Assembly: GCA_026874595.1 (NCBI GenBank)
Contig: JAPPUL010000081.1
Span: forward strand, 444,501-508,500
DNA from: Sipunculus nudus
Taxonomy: Eukaryota; Annelida; Sipuncula; Golfingiida; Sipunculidae
Direction of reading: 5' to 3'
Length of the DNA: 64,000 nucleotides
Numbering within the stretch: the first letter of the stretch is position 1; every line of letters starts with the position of its first letter. Shown piece after piece: positions 55,019-62,945 of the stretch. The notes beneath the pieces were generated by a model. That model saw only the letters and a list, made by a program, of their open reading frames with translations, was not told where the DNA came from and did not search any database. Position numbers and translations under genes: made by a program.

Positions 55019-56470
55019 CTACCCATTACTCATAGACTTAAGAAACAAACTGTTATCCTTAGTTTTACCCATCTTCTCAAGCAACAATTCCATAGTTTCT
55101 ATATTTGTCATAGAATTAAACACTTGTCTTAATATCCACATCTTTTGTATCTCTTCTTCACTTAGCAATAATTCCTCTTTTCGGGTTCCACTCTTTTTTA
55201 TGTCTATTGCAGGGAAAAGCCGCCTTTCTACCATCTTCCTATCTAAATGCACTTCCATATTACCAGTTCCCTTAAACTCTTCGAATATTACCTCATCCAT
55301 ACGGCTACCTGTATCTATAAGCGCCGTTGCAAGTATCGTAAGACTACCCCCTTCTTCTGTATTTCGTGCCGCGCCAAAAAATCTCTTTGGCTTTTGTAAT
55401 GCATTAGAATCAACCCCTCCCGACAACACCTTCCCGCTCGTTGGTACCACCTGATTATACGCCCTGGCCAAGCGAGTTATACTGTCAAGCAATATTACCA
55501 CGTCCTTCTTATGCTCAACAAGCCGTTTTGCCTTGTCCAGCACCATCTCTGCTACTTGTACGTGCCTTTGGGCAGGTTCGTCAAATGTTGAACTTATTAC
55601 CTCTCCCTTTACCGTTCTTTGCATATCTGTTACTTCCTCTGGCCTCTCGTCTATCAGCAACACCATAAGTATTACTTCAGGGTGATTCGCTGTTATGGCA
55701 TTTGCAAACTCTTGTAAGAAGATTGTTTTCCCCGTCCTTGGCGGTGCTACTATTAAACCTCGCTGCCCTTTCCCTATAGGTACCAATAAATTCACTATCC
55801 TTGTTGAGAATTTCTCCGTCTGCCACTCTAGATTAAGTCTTGATTGCGGATACAATGGCGTTAGATTATCAAATAGTATTCGTTGATTTACTGTCTCGGG
55901 ACTATCAAAATTTACTTGCTCAACTCGGAGTAATGCAAAAAACCTTTCATTATCTTTTGGCGGCCTTACTTGTCCTGCTACTGTATCTCCCGTCTTAAGT
56001 CCAAATAGCTTTATCTGCGACGGCGATATATATATATCATCCGGACTTGATAAATAATTATAAGTCGGAGACCTCAAAAAACCATACCCTTCTTGTAAAA
56101 CATCTAATACTCCACTTGCAAATAATGCTCCGTCTCGCTTCGTCTGCGCTTCTAATATTGCGTATATTAAATCCTGTTTTGTTTTTGTATTTATTCCCTC
56201 AACCCCCAATACTCGTCCAAGTTGTGTTAGCTCTGATATTGTCTTTTTTCCGATTTCTGATATGTCTAACTTTTCTGGTAGATAGTTTGAGCCCTGCCCC
56301 CCAACATGCCCACTCTTCTTTACCCGTGCCACCCGATTTGTCACCTTTACACTCTCCTTCTCTTTCCCTTCCTTCCCTACATCTTCTTTTCCTACACTCT
56401 GTCTTAATGAATTTGAATTGTGACGTGCCCCCCCACCATACCGTTTCCCTTCTACATTACGATTGTTCAT
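55019..56470 (-). CDS. rho: Transcription termination factor Rho
   Basis: Hexameric RNA-dependent ATPase that ends transcription. 483 residues with an N-terminal low-complexity extension of about 80 (Gly/Asn/Lys), the RNA-binding [41 protein letters not shown], Walker [41 protein letters not shown], and [13 protein letters not shown]. AAGGT is 6 bases before ATG 56470. A small unknown gene ends three bases upstream. Confidence 0.97.
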   Translation of the reverse strand: MNNRNVEGKRYGGGARHNSNSLRQSVGKEDVGKEGKEKESVKVTNRVARVKKSGHVGGQGSNYLPEKLDISEIGKKTISELTQLGRVLGVEGINTKTKQDLIYAILEAQTKRDGALFASGVLDVLQEGYGFLRSPTYNYLSSPDDIYISPSQIKLFGLKTGDTVAGQVRPPKDNERFFALLRVEQVNFDSPETVNQRILFDNLTPLYPQSRLNLEWQTEKFSTRIVNLLVPIGKGQRGLIVAPPRTGKTIFLQEFANAITANHPEVILMVLLIDERPEEVTDMQRTVKGEVISSTFDEPAQRHVQVAEMVLDKAKRLVEHKKDVVILLDSITRLARAYNQVVPTSGKVLSGGVDSNALQKPKRFFGAARNTEEGGSLTILATALIDTGSRMDEVIFEEFKGTGNMEVHLDRKMVERRLFPAIDIKKSGTRKEELLLSEEEIQKMWILRQVFNSMTNIETMELLLEKMGKTKDNSLFLKSMSNG

Positions 56471-56473
56471 ATT

Positions 56474-56743
56474 CTACCTTTCCTTATTTTCTCTTTTGTT
56501 TTTATTTAAATTACGCTTAATGTTCTTTATAGCTTTTACTATACTCTTATGCTTGTTTGATTTTATTAACTGCAGCCTTTTTATATATAACCCACATATT
56601 TTAACTATGCTAACAAGACGATTAAACCTCGCCAATACCCCTCTACATATTAGCACAATCGCCTTTATATCCACTATCTGATTTATATTATATTTATGAA
56701 GATTCCTATTTGATAACGAAAGCCTTGTTCCTCTTTTTATCAC
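56474..56743 (-). CDS. Small basic hypothetical protein, 89 aa
   Basis: Unrecognised and strongly basic (Lys, Arg, Asn), with a central IVLICRGVLARFNRLVSIVKICGLYIK that could be a membrane helix or amphipathic helix. It fits tightly between the unknown at 56.8 kb (21 bases) and rho (3 bases), suggesting a coupled operon. GTG 56743 with a weak ribosome site. It may be chance coding. Confidence 0.4.
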   Translation of the reverse strand: MIKRGTRLSLSNRNLHKYNINQIVDIKAIVLICRGVLARFNRLVSIVKICGLYIKRLQLIKSNKHKSIVKAIKNIKRNLNKNKRENKER

Positions 56744-56764
56744 ACGCCCCCATCTAAGCGTTAT

Positions 56765-57784
56765 CTAACTATAATCTTTTTTCCCTATTATGACAATGGT
56801 TTTCTCAAAAATTCTTTTGTATATTTTAAGCTTTTCAAGGACTTCATACTCTAGTAAATCACATAATAACACTATGTCCTTCTTTATTAAACTCTGTGAT
56901 ATCTCTTCTAAAAGATCACCAAATCCCTTGTTCACTTCTTCCAAACCATCAAACTCACAATCTCTATCTAATTCTCCATTAAGCCCCACAAGCTTATCTG
57001 ATACTACTAAATCATTTAATAAACTTTCCATGAAATATAATAAGTTCTTTATTTCAAGATATCCTTGTGCCTCCCCTCCAGTGTGTAGTGTATAACCTAT
57101 TTGAGGGATTAGCTCTATAAACGAACATAGTGTCTCAACTATATCATTTAACACCTTTTTTACTATTAATACATTTTCTTTGTCTATTTTATCTGCTTTA
57201 TAAAAATATACTCGCTGTACTATCTTCGGTAAATAGTTTAATAAGAATTCTAAATTCTTCTTTACCTTTAAGTCCAAAAGCTCCTTGAATACTATAGGAT
57301 TATATTTATAGCTTTCAAGCTCTACTATTAATACGTTATTCTTTGATACAATTTCTGACAGCGACTTCTCTTTGTCAAATAATAAATCTACCTTTATTTG
57401 CAGTATCCGGGCACTATTTAAAAGAACGTCGTTTATCCATTTTAAACCCTCTATTATCTCATCTTTATTTGTTGGACTTAGATAAATCTCCTCTTTTGTC
57501 TCGTTTTTAAACCTTTTTATATAGTCTTCAAGCTCTACTAATAAATTCAGGGCATAGTCTCCATGTCCTACTGTGCTTATTTCAAGCTTATTTGTGCCTT
57601 CTATTAACCTCCCCTTCAAACCCTCTTTATCTGTTGTATATAATGAATCCCCATCCGCCTCGATACGCTCTATAAGCTTACTTTCCTTCAATAACCAGTC
57701 CTCTAAATATTCTACCACCTCAAGCAAATTCTTCTCCGCCTCTATCTTATAATCTAACTTACTTCCTTCTATCAATATCTCCAT
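56765..57784 (-). CDS. Hypothetical protein next to fliD-like gene, 339 aa
   Basis: Unrecognised; mostly helical with Leu/Glu/Lys-rich heptads, no signal peptide or membrane helix. Helices like LEVVEYLEDWLLKESKLIERIEADGDSLY and LLYFMESLLNDLVVSDKL recur. Being 91 bases downstream of the FliD-like gene on the same strand, it could be a chaperone or accessory of the flagellar cap, but this is inference from position. A-ending codons. Confidence 0.55.
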   Translation of the reverse strand: MEILIEGSKLDYKIEAEKNLLEVVEYLEDWLLKESKLIERIEADGDSLYTTDKEGLKGRLIEGTNKLEISTVGHGDYALNLLVELEDYIKRFKNETKEEIYLSPTNKDEIIEGLKWINDVLLNSARILQIKVDLLFDKEKSLSEIVSKNNVLIVELESYKYNPIVFKELLDLKVKKNLEFLLNYLPKIVQRVYFYKADKIDKENVLIVKKVLNDIVETLCSFIELIPQIGYTLHTGGEAQGYLEIKNLLYFMESLLNDLVVSDKLVGLNGELDRDCEFDGLEEVNKGFGDLLEEISQSLIKKDIVLLCDLLEYEVLEKLKIYKRIFEKTIVIIGKKDYS

Positions 57785-57875
57785 ATCTTTTACTTCTCCG
57801 CTTCCTTTAAAATCCTTTCTTTATCTTTTTTCGCCTTGTCTTTTTTCGTCTTATTCTTAACAGCTTGCTTTATTC

Positions 57876-60245
57876 TTATCGGCCAAAACTCTTAAATATA
57901 CCGTCAAATCTCTTTCTTGTGTCTTTTGAACGCTTCCTTATACCTTTTAGCTTCTCTATCTTTACTCGGAATTCCTTTAGCTTCTTCTCAACTCGTTTAC
58001 TCTCTGCCTCTTTACGGCTTTCTAAGCGTTTTGTCTTCTCCTCTAAATTCCTAAGCCGTACCTCTATCGGCCCCAAATACGTTCGCCCATCTGCTCCTCT
58101 CATTGTTCGCTTTATATAAGATTCTAATACCTTTACTAGCTCTACTGCTATCCCCCGATCTCGTAAAGTGCTCCCCTCTTGGGCATGCGCAAATAGTTCC
58201 TTTACCTCTTTGAAATCCTCCTGTAAGATGCTTTTTAACTCAGCTTTTCTTACATATAAATAAGCTCGTTTTAAAGTGTCTGTGTCTACTACCGCGTTTA
58301 CTCCCGATTGTGTGCTGCTTACTCCTATTTGACTTAAAAACTTTATCTTGTTTCTACTTAATCGCGCATAGGGTGTGCTTACCATTACTTCCCTTATTCG
58401 GCCCCTTATTGACCTAATTAGTTGTCTGTCTTCTATTACTCCCTTATAATATTCTCCCGAGAGTTTGGCATATTCTCGCTCCTCGTAACTCTTTATCTTA
58501 TGTTCCTCCTCCTCCTTTAAAAGCTCTTCTAGGCTCCGCCTCGGTACGTAGGTTGTTACATTCCTTATATATAACATCACATTATTATATTCGTCTATAA
58601 ACTTCTCTATCTGTTCTACTGTAACATCGTAATCCCTGTACAGCTTCAGTTTGCCGCCCTCTTCTGTTGCGCTTTTTACCTCTAGGACTACTCCCTTAAG
58701 AAGGTCTTCTATGTTATTTCTATCACGCGTTATTAATACTCCGTTAAACAATATTTTTGCATCTTGGGCTTGCTCTATGAAATTATATTCACCGCGTTGC
58801 TTATTTGCATATGGATCGTATATTCTTATATTTTTTATCTCCAATTTACGATCCTTATATCCATTCTCAACTACTAGCCCTTGGATATATGCTCCCCTCG
58901 CGTATTTTAAACCGTCCTTTTTTAATCTACTCTTTTCTACATCTATTAATATTTCTTTATAGCCTTCTTTATAGCCTTCTTTGCTTTTTGCACCCCTTAT
59001 TAGACCTTTTTTTACCTTTCTAAAACCTTTTAGCACATGCTTTGCTAGTATAGCATCTGCGTCTTTACCTACAAATTTAATCGATACCTCATCCGTTACC
59101 ACTTTCTCTCCCTCTTTTGACAATGAAGTTTTCCCTCCTCTTTCCAACTTCTTTGCTTCATCTTCAAACTTTTGTATTAGTGGTTTCGTATATAGCCTTA
59201 TATGGCCTACCCTTACACTATCTATTGCTCCTACTGCTTCCTTCTCTTCTATCCCTTCCCCTGTCCCCTTCCCATCACCTTTCCCCCCATTACCTCCCTC
59301 CTTCTCTTTCTCTTTTACAAGTACTCTTACCTCTCCTTGCATAACTAAACTCTCTTTATACCTTATTGGCAAAAAACTCAAAAGCAACTTACTCTCCTCA
59401 TTAAGTCTAATCCCCCTCTCTCCCAATACCCTATAGCTGCCCTCAAGCTCCTCTTTCTTCAGGTTTACAAGATTTAGGTAATCTTTCTCATCTATATCCT
59501 TTTCCTTCTTAAAAAATCCAAGCCCCTCCAAGAAATCCCTCCCTCCTTCTAATACTAAAGAGTTTTTTAACCCTGTATTTTGTCCCTCAAGTAAGAGTAT
59601 CTCATATTCATCGCTTAGCTTCGTTATACTCGATTTATATAGCTTATTTGCCCTCTTTGACAAAAGCTTATCTAAATCTTCTAACGTTCCCCCTTTAAAA
59701 TTTATGCTTACTTCATCATTATTGCCGCCCTTTATCTTAAATATACCTCCCGGAATACGTGCTCCCCGCTTTAGCTTTTTACTTGCTATTATATCTTTTT
59801 TCGCTATCTCTAAAACATGTATTTCGTGTTCTCCTACAGCAAGGGAGGACGGTTTTGTTGTTGCTTCAAAACTACTTGGTTTGCTGCTTTTTGACAACAT
59901 CTTGTTAAATGGCGATTTTGTCGGATCGTATAACTCCTTCGCTTTCTCGTTAAATATATTAAGACGACTTTTAAACCCTTCCCATGCCTGGCTCTCTCGC
60001 TTTGTCAGAAGTAGGTTTGACTCTATAGGTTCAAGTGTACGCTCTCGCATCTTATCTTCATATTCGCTTATCTGTTTTTCATAGTCAAAATCATCTTCAC
60101 CATATGAGAAGCTGGCAAATAAAAATAGTAAGAGTAATAGCACTACTCTCTTTACAAGCTTTATAAACAATTCTCTCTTTATAAACAATTCTCTTAAGCT
60201 CTTTTTAAAACTTACTTTTGGCTTTTGGCTTTTTACTTGCACCAT
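57876..60245 (-). CDS. FliD-like flagellar cap protein with N-terminal signal sequence
   Basis: 789 residues. Two parts of the FliD pattern are clear: an N-half with GVFKIKGG-like sheets (ISINFKGGTLEDLDKLLSKRANK, IHVLEIAKKDIIASKKLK), and NFIEQAQDAKILFNGVLITRDRNNIEDLLKGVVLEVKS near residue 505, which is the FliD core 'DA..NG..I.R..N.I.DL..GV', then the C-terminal helical region ending KRFDGIFKSFGR. Unlike ordinary FliD, exported by the flagellar type III system without a cleaved signal, there is a strong hydrophobic segment KLVKRVVLLLLLFLFASFSYG. Upstream lies an 18-bp repeat. No ribosome site is seen. The FliD call is moderate. Confidence 0.7.
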   Translation of the reverse strand: MVQVKSQKPKVSFKKSLRELFIKRELFIKLVKRVVLLLLLFLFASFSYGEDDFDYEKQISEYEDKMRERTLEPIESNLLLTKRESQAWEGFKSRLNIFNEKAKELYDPTKSPFNKMLSKSSKPSSFEATTKPSSLAVGEHEIHVLEIAKKDIIASKKLKRGARIPGGIFKIKGGNNDEVSINFKGGTLEDLDKLLSKRANKLYKSSITKLSDEYEILLLEGQNTGLKNSLVLEGGRDFLEGLGFFKKEKDIDEKDYLNLVNLKKEELEGSYRVLGERGIRLNEESKLLLSFLPIRYKESLVMQGEVRVLVKEKEKEGGNGGKGDGKGTGEGIEEKEAVGAIDSVRVGHIRLYTKPLIQKFEDEAKKLERGGKTSLSKEGEKVVTDEVSIKFVGKDADAILAKHVLKGFRKVKKGLIRGAKSKEGYKEGYKEILIDVEKSRLKKDGLKYARGAYIQGLVVENGYKDRKLEIKNIRIYDPYANKQRGEYNFIEQAQDAKILFNGVLITRDRNNIEDLLKGVVLEVKSATEEGGKLKLYRDYDVTVEQIEKFIDEYNNVMLYIRNVTTYVPRRSLEELLKEEEEHKIKSYEEREYAKLSGEYYKGVIEDRQLIRSIRGRIREVMVSTPYARLSRNKIKFLSQIGVSSTQSGVNAVVDTDTLKRAYLYVRKAELKSILQEDFKEVKELFAHAQEGSTLRDRGIAVELVKVLESYIKRTMRGADGRTYLGPIEVRLRNLEEKTKRLESRKEAESKRVEKKLKEFRVKIEKLKGIRKRSKDTRKRFDGIFKSFGR
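60159..60194. repeat. 18-bp tandem repeat (2 perfect copies) inside the fliD-like gene
   Basis: CTTTATAAACAATTCTCT twice; on the minus strand it encodes ELFIKRELFIKL before the signal segment. Confidence 0.9.
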
Positions 60246-60537
60246 ATTTAATTATTTATTTTGCTTCTTATTTATTTGTTCTTAAATCTCAAAGAATGTT
60301 TTTGGATTCCTTCTCTTGCTTTTCTTGCTTCTATTTCTACTTCTATTTCGTATTTCGGCAGGATCTTTATTTATTATAGTATTAACTGTATTAACTATAG
60401 TATTATCTCCTGCCCTGTTATCATAACTATTTTACTATTTTACTTATTATTTAATAATATGACAACAAGGCCTTATATTCTTACTTTAAAACGACTCTAG
60501 CTTTTTTCTTAAGCCCTTCTTAACTTCTGTTTAGCCA

Positions 60538-61398
60538 TTAGTTTAAAAGTCGCAGAACGTTTTGTGAACGACTGTTTGCATGACCAAGCATTACTGTGCT
60601 ACTTTGACTTAGTATCTGTTGTCTTACAAATTCTATTGACTCAAGAGCCATATCAGCATCCCGTATAAGAGATTCAGCCGACTGGATGCTTTCAGCTCCT
60701 ACCATGTTACTTTTCATCGCATGTTCAAGACGATTTTGGTATGCTCCTAGATCTGCTCTTTGTTTTGAGATCTTGAATAATGCCTTGTCTAAATGTATTA
60801 TTGACCGGTTTGCTTTGTCTTGCGTACTTAGGTTTAAACTGCTTCCTGTTGCCGCGCCCTTAAGCCCAAGTCCTTTGGCTGTCATAGTGCCTATATATAC
60901 TCGCTCTCGCTGATCCATATTACCTCCTACGTGAAACCACATACTTGCAGGCGCATTAGACAACGCCGTGCCACGAGCAAATCGTCCTGTTAACATGTTT
61001 AATGTATTAAATTGTCCGTGCGATGCTATTCTGTCGACTTCGTCTATTAATTGTTCTACTTCAGATTGAATTTGTAATCTATCTTCATCTGTATATATTC
61101 CATTTGCCGACTGAATTGCAAGCTCTCTAAGCCTATGGAGTATGTCTTGACTTGTTTGTAGATAGCCTTCTGCTGTTTGAATGAACGATATGTCGTCTGA
61201 TATGTTTCTTACTGCTTGATTTAAACCACGAATTTGGGAGCGCATCTTCTCTGATACTGCAAGCCCTGAGGCGTCATCTCCTGCACTGTTTATACGAAGC
61301 CCACTTGATAGCCGCTTTATTGTTTTGTCAAGTGCTATATTGTTTAGCTTGTAACTTCGGTAGCTGTTTATTGCACTTAGGTTATGATATATTACCAT
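60538..61398 (-). CDS. flaB: Flagellin FlaB
   Basis: Core flagellar filament subunit, in spirochaetes located in the periplasm. 286 residues, the typical FlaB length. The N-terminal D0/D1 motifs [46 protein letters not shown], and [32 protein letters not shown] are perfect flagellin patterns, and the C-terminal [49 protein letters not shown] closes the coiled coil. GGAGG precedes ATG 61398. It may be modified by the Maf protein at 28.3 kb. A weak sigma-28-like site lies upstream. Confidence 0.96.
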   Translation of the reverse strand: MVIYHNLSAINSYRSYKLNNIALDKTIKRLSSGLRINSAGDDASGLAVSEKMRSQIRGLNQAVRNISDDISFIQTAEGYLQTSQDILHRLRELAIQSANGIYTDEDRLQIQSEVEQLIDEVDRIASHGQFNTLNMLTGRFARGTALSNAPASMWFHVGGNMDQRERVYIGTMTAKGLGLKGAATGSSLNLSTQDKANRSIIHLDKALFKISKQRADLGAYQNRLEHAMKSNMVGAESIQSAESLIRDADMALESIEFVRQQILSQSSTVMLGHANSRSQNVLRLLN

Positions 61399-61510
61399 TG
61401 AGCGTTCCTCCTTGAAGTAATTCTACATGCTTCCATGCAATTACTTGTTTTTAAAGTTCCTTATTGCTTAGATGTCTTGCCTACCCTCTGCATACATCTT
61501 TGCTCTACTC

Positions 61511-61538
61511 ACATCGACTTGCTCTTTTTACTTCTTTA
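61511..61538 (-). promoter_or_regulatory. Possible sigma-28-like promoter of flaB
   Basis: TAAA (61535-61538, minus strand), 16 bases, GTCGATGT (61511-61518). The flagellar sigma-28 consensus is TAAA-N15-GCCGATAA; the spacing is one longer and the -10 matches 5 of 8 positions. It would start about 105 bases before the flagellin ATG. Confidence 0.35.
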
Positions 61539-61631
61539 ATCTCAACTATAATATTTTTTAACTACTGCTTTTTTTTACTCCTTTTTCGCACCTCCACCTT
61601 CTCTATTTAATTCTAGTCCGCCTTCCGCTCC

Positions 61632-62552
61632 TCATTTTAATTCCTCCACTTTCTTACCACCTACTGCTTCCGCCTCTACTGCTTTATCCACATTCCCTTT
61701 TTCTGCTTCTTTTATATCCTCTTTTATCTCTTCTTTTATCTCTTCTTTTATCTCTTCTTCTATCTCTACAGCTTCTTTTACATCTTCTTTTACAGCTTCC
61801 CCGCCTACCTCCTCTTTATAAGCTCCTTCTTCTTCAGTTTGAAGCTCCTTCTCCTGTGTATCTTTATTCTCTTGCTCTGGTTCGCTTTGCTCTGGTTCGC
61901 TCTCAAGACGCTTTATTTCTGCTATCATTGCCCTTCTACTCCTATAATCACGCGAAAGCTTTACATACTCTTTGTAATTCCTTAACGCCTCATCCTTATA
62001 GCCCAAACTCATGTAAGCTCTCCCTCTGTATAAATATGCATAGGCATAACTTTTATTTACAGCTAGGTAGTTTGTAAAGTCCTCTATCGCTTTTACATAG
62101 CGACCAAGACGATAGTTCGTTAAGCCTCTTATATTATATAAGTTTGTTATATAATCCGGATTGCTTTCTAACACTTCATCAAAAATCTTTAGTGCTTCCA
62201 TATACCGTTTCGTATGGTAATTGCATAAGCCTATATAATATCTTATCTTTAATATTCGACGCTCACTCTTTTTTACAGAAGACCTAAGATATATATTTAA
62301 ATCTGACAACGACTTCTCATAATTGCCTATCTTCAACCGCGCAACCCCTCTACCATAATACGCTGGTATATACCTTTCATCTATTGCAAGTACTTTGTTA
62401 TAGGCTAATATCGCCGATGTGTAATCTCTTTGTTTTTCGTATTCTATCCCCTGTCTCATGTATTTTCTAACTTCTATATTATACATGCCCAAGCTTAACT
62501 CAACATTTAATAAAACTATGGCAATTATTAGCAGTATCCCAAGTCTTTTCAT
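61632..62552 (-). CDS. Exported TPR protein with acidic repeat tail
   Basis: 306 residues: signal peptide (LGILLIIAIVLLNVELSLG), four or five TPRs (RDYTSAILAYNKVLAIDERYIPAYYGRGVARLKIGNY, AYAYLYRGRAYMSLGYKDEALRNYKEYVKL), then about 90 residues of Glu/Lys/Val with EPEQSEPEQ and EEIKEEIKEEIKE repeats. The tail is encoded by a 12-bp tandem repeat and will be disordered. The role is unknown; a periplasmic scaffold is inferred. It lies upstream of flaB but with a separate gap. Confidence 0.75.
   Translation of the reverse strand: MKRLGILLIIAIVLLNVELSLGMYNIEVRKYMRQGIEYEKQRDYTSAILAYNKVLAIDERYIPAYYGRGVARLKIGNYEKSLSDLNIYLRSSVKKSERRILKIRYYIGLCNYHTKRYMEALKIFDEVLESNPDYITNLYNIRGLTNYRLGRYVKAIEDFTNYLAVNKSYAYAYLYRGRAYMSLGYKDEALRNYKEYVKLSRDYRSRRAMIAEIKRLESEPEQSEPEQENKDTQEKELQTEEEGAYKEEVGGEAVKEDVKEAVEIEEEIKEEIKEEIKEDIKEAEKGNVDKAVEAEAVGGKKVEELK
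61721..61756. repeat. 12-bp tandem repeat (3 perfect copies, a fourth imperfect)
   Basis: CTTTTATCTCTT three times; on the minus strand it encodes KEEI repeats of the TPR protein tail. Confidence 0.9.
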
Positions 62553-62945
62553 CTTTGTCTACAAAACCCCATCTTTTTTTTTTATTTACTCCAAACTTAG
62601 CCCCACGTACAACATTCGTCAATTACTTTACTCTTTATCTAATTAAAAATTATCTTTTTATCTTAACTTTTTATCTTAACTTTTTCTCTTAACTTTTTAT
62701 CTTAACTGCATATTCTCTTTAAATTGCAATTAGATTAAATAATATTTAGTATAGGCTTCTTTAGTTTAGCCATATTCTAATTTATTTTTGCAACTCGCTT
62801 TATTTCCATTATATTTTTATATTTTTAATTTAGTACTTTTTTAGCTTTGATTTATTTTATAGCTTTTTTACTATTTTATTTAGTTTAGTTGCTTTATACT
62901 TTATCCTTTGTATATTAGCATTAAATTTTTATGGATAGGCGATTT
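62553..62945. other. Intergenic region with 13-bp tandem repeats
   Basis: 393 AT-rich bases between the divergent TPR and sppA genes. Four copies of TTTTTATCTTAAC, one with a single change, run from 62655 to 62706; nothing else was recognised. Confidence 0.75.
62655..62706. repeat. 13-bp tandem repeat, four copies
   Basis: TTTTTATCTTAAC at 62655, 62668, 62694 and (with one base changed) 62681. Confidence 0.9.

Noticed and set aside
56047-56520. 157-codon plus-strand frame
   Set aside because: Antisense to rho, whose identity is certain.
59117-59436. Several long plus-strand frames at 58.6-59.4 kb
   Set aside because: They are antisense shadows of the FliD-like gene, low in complexity (Ser/Leu/Pro/Phe) and without ribosome sites.
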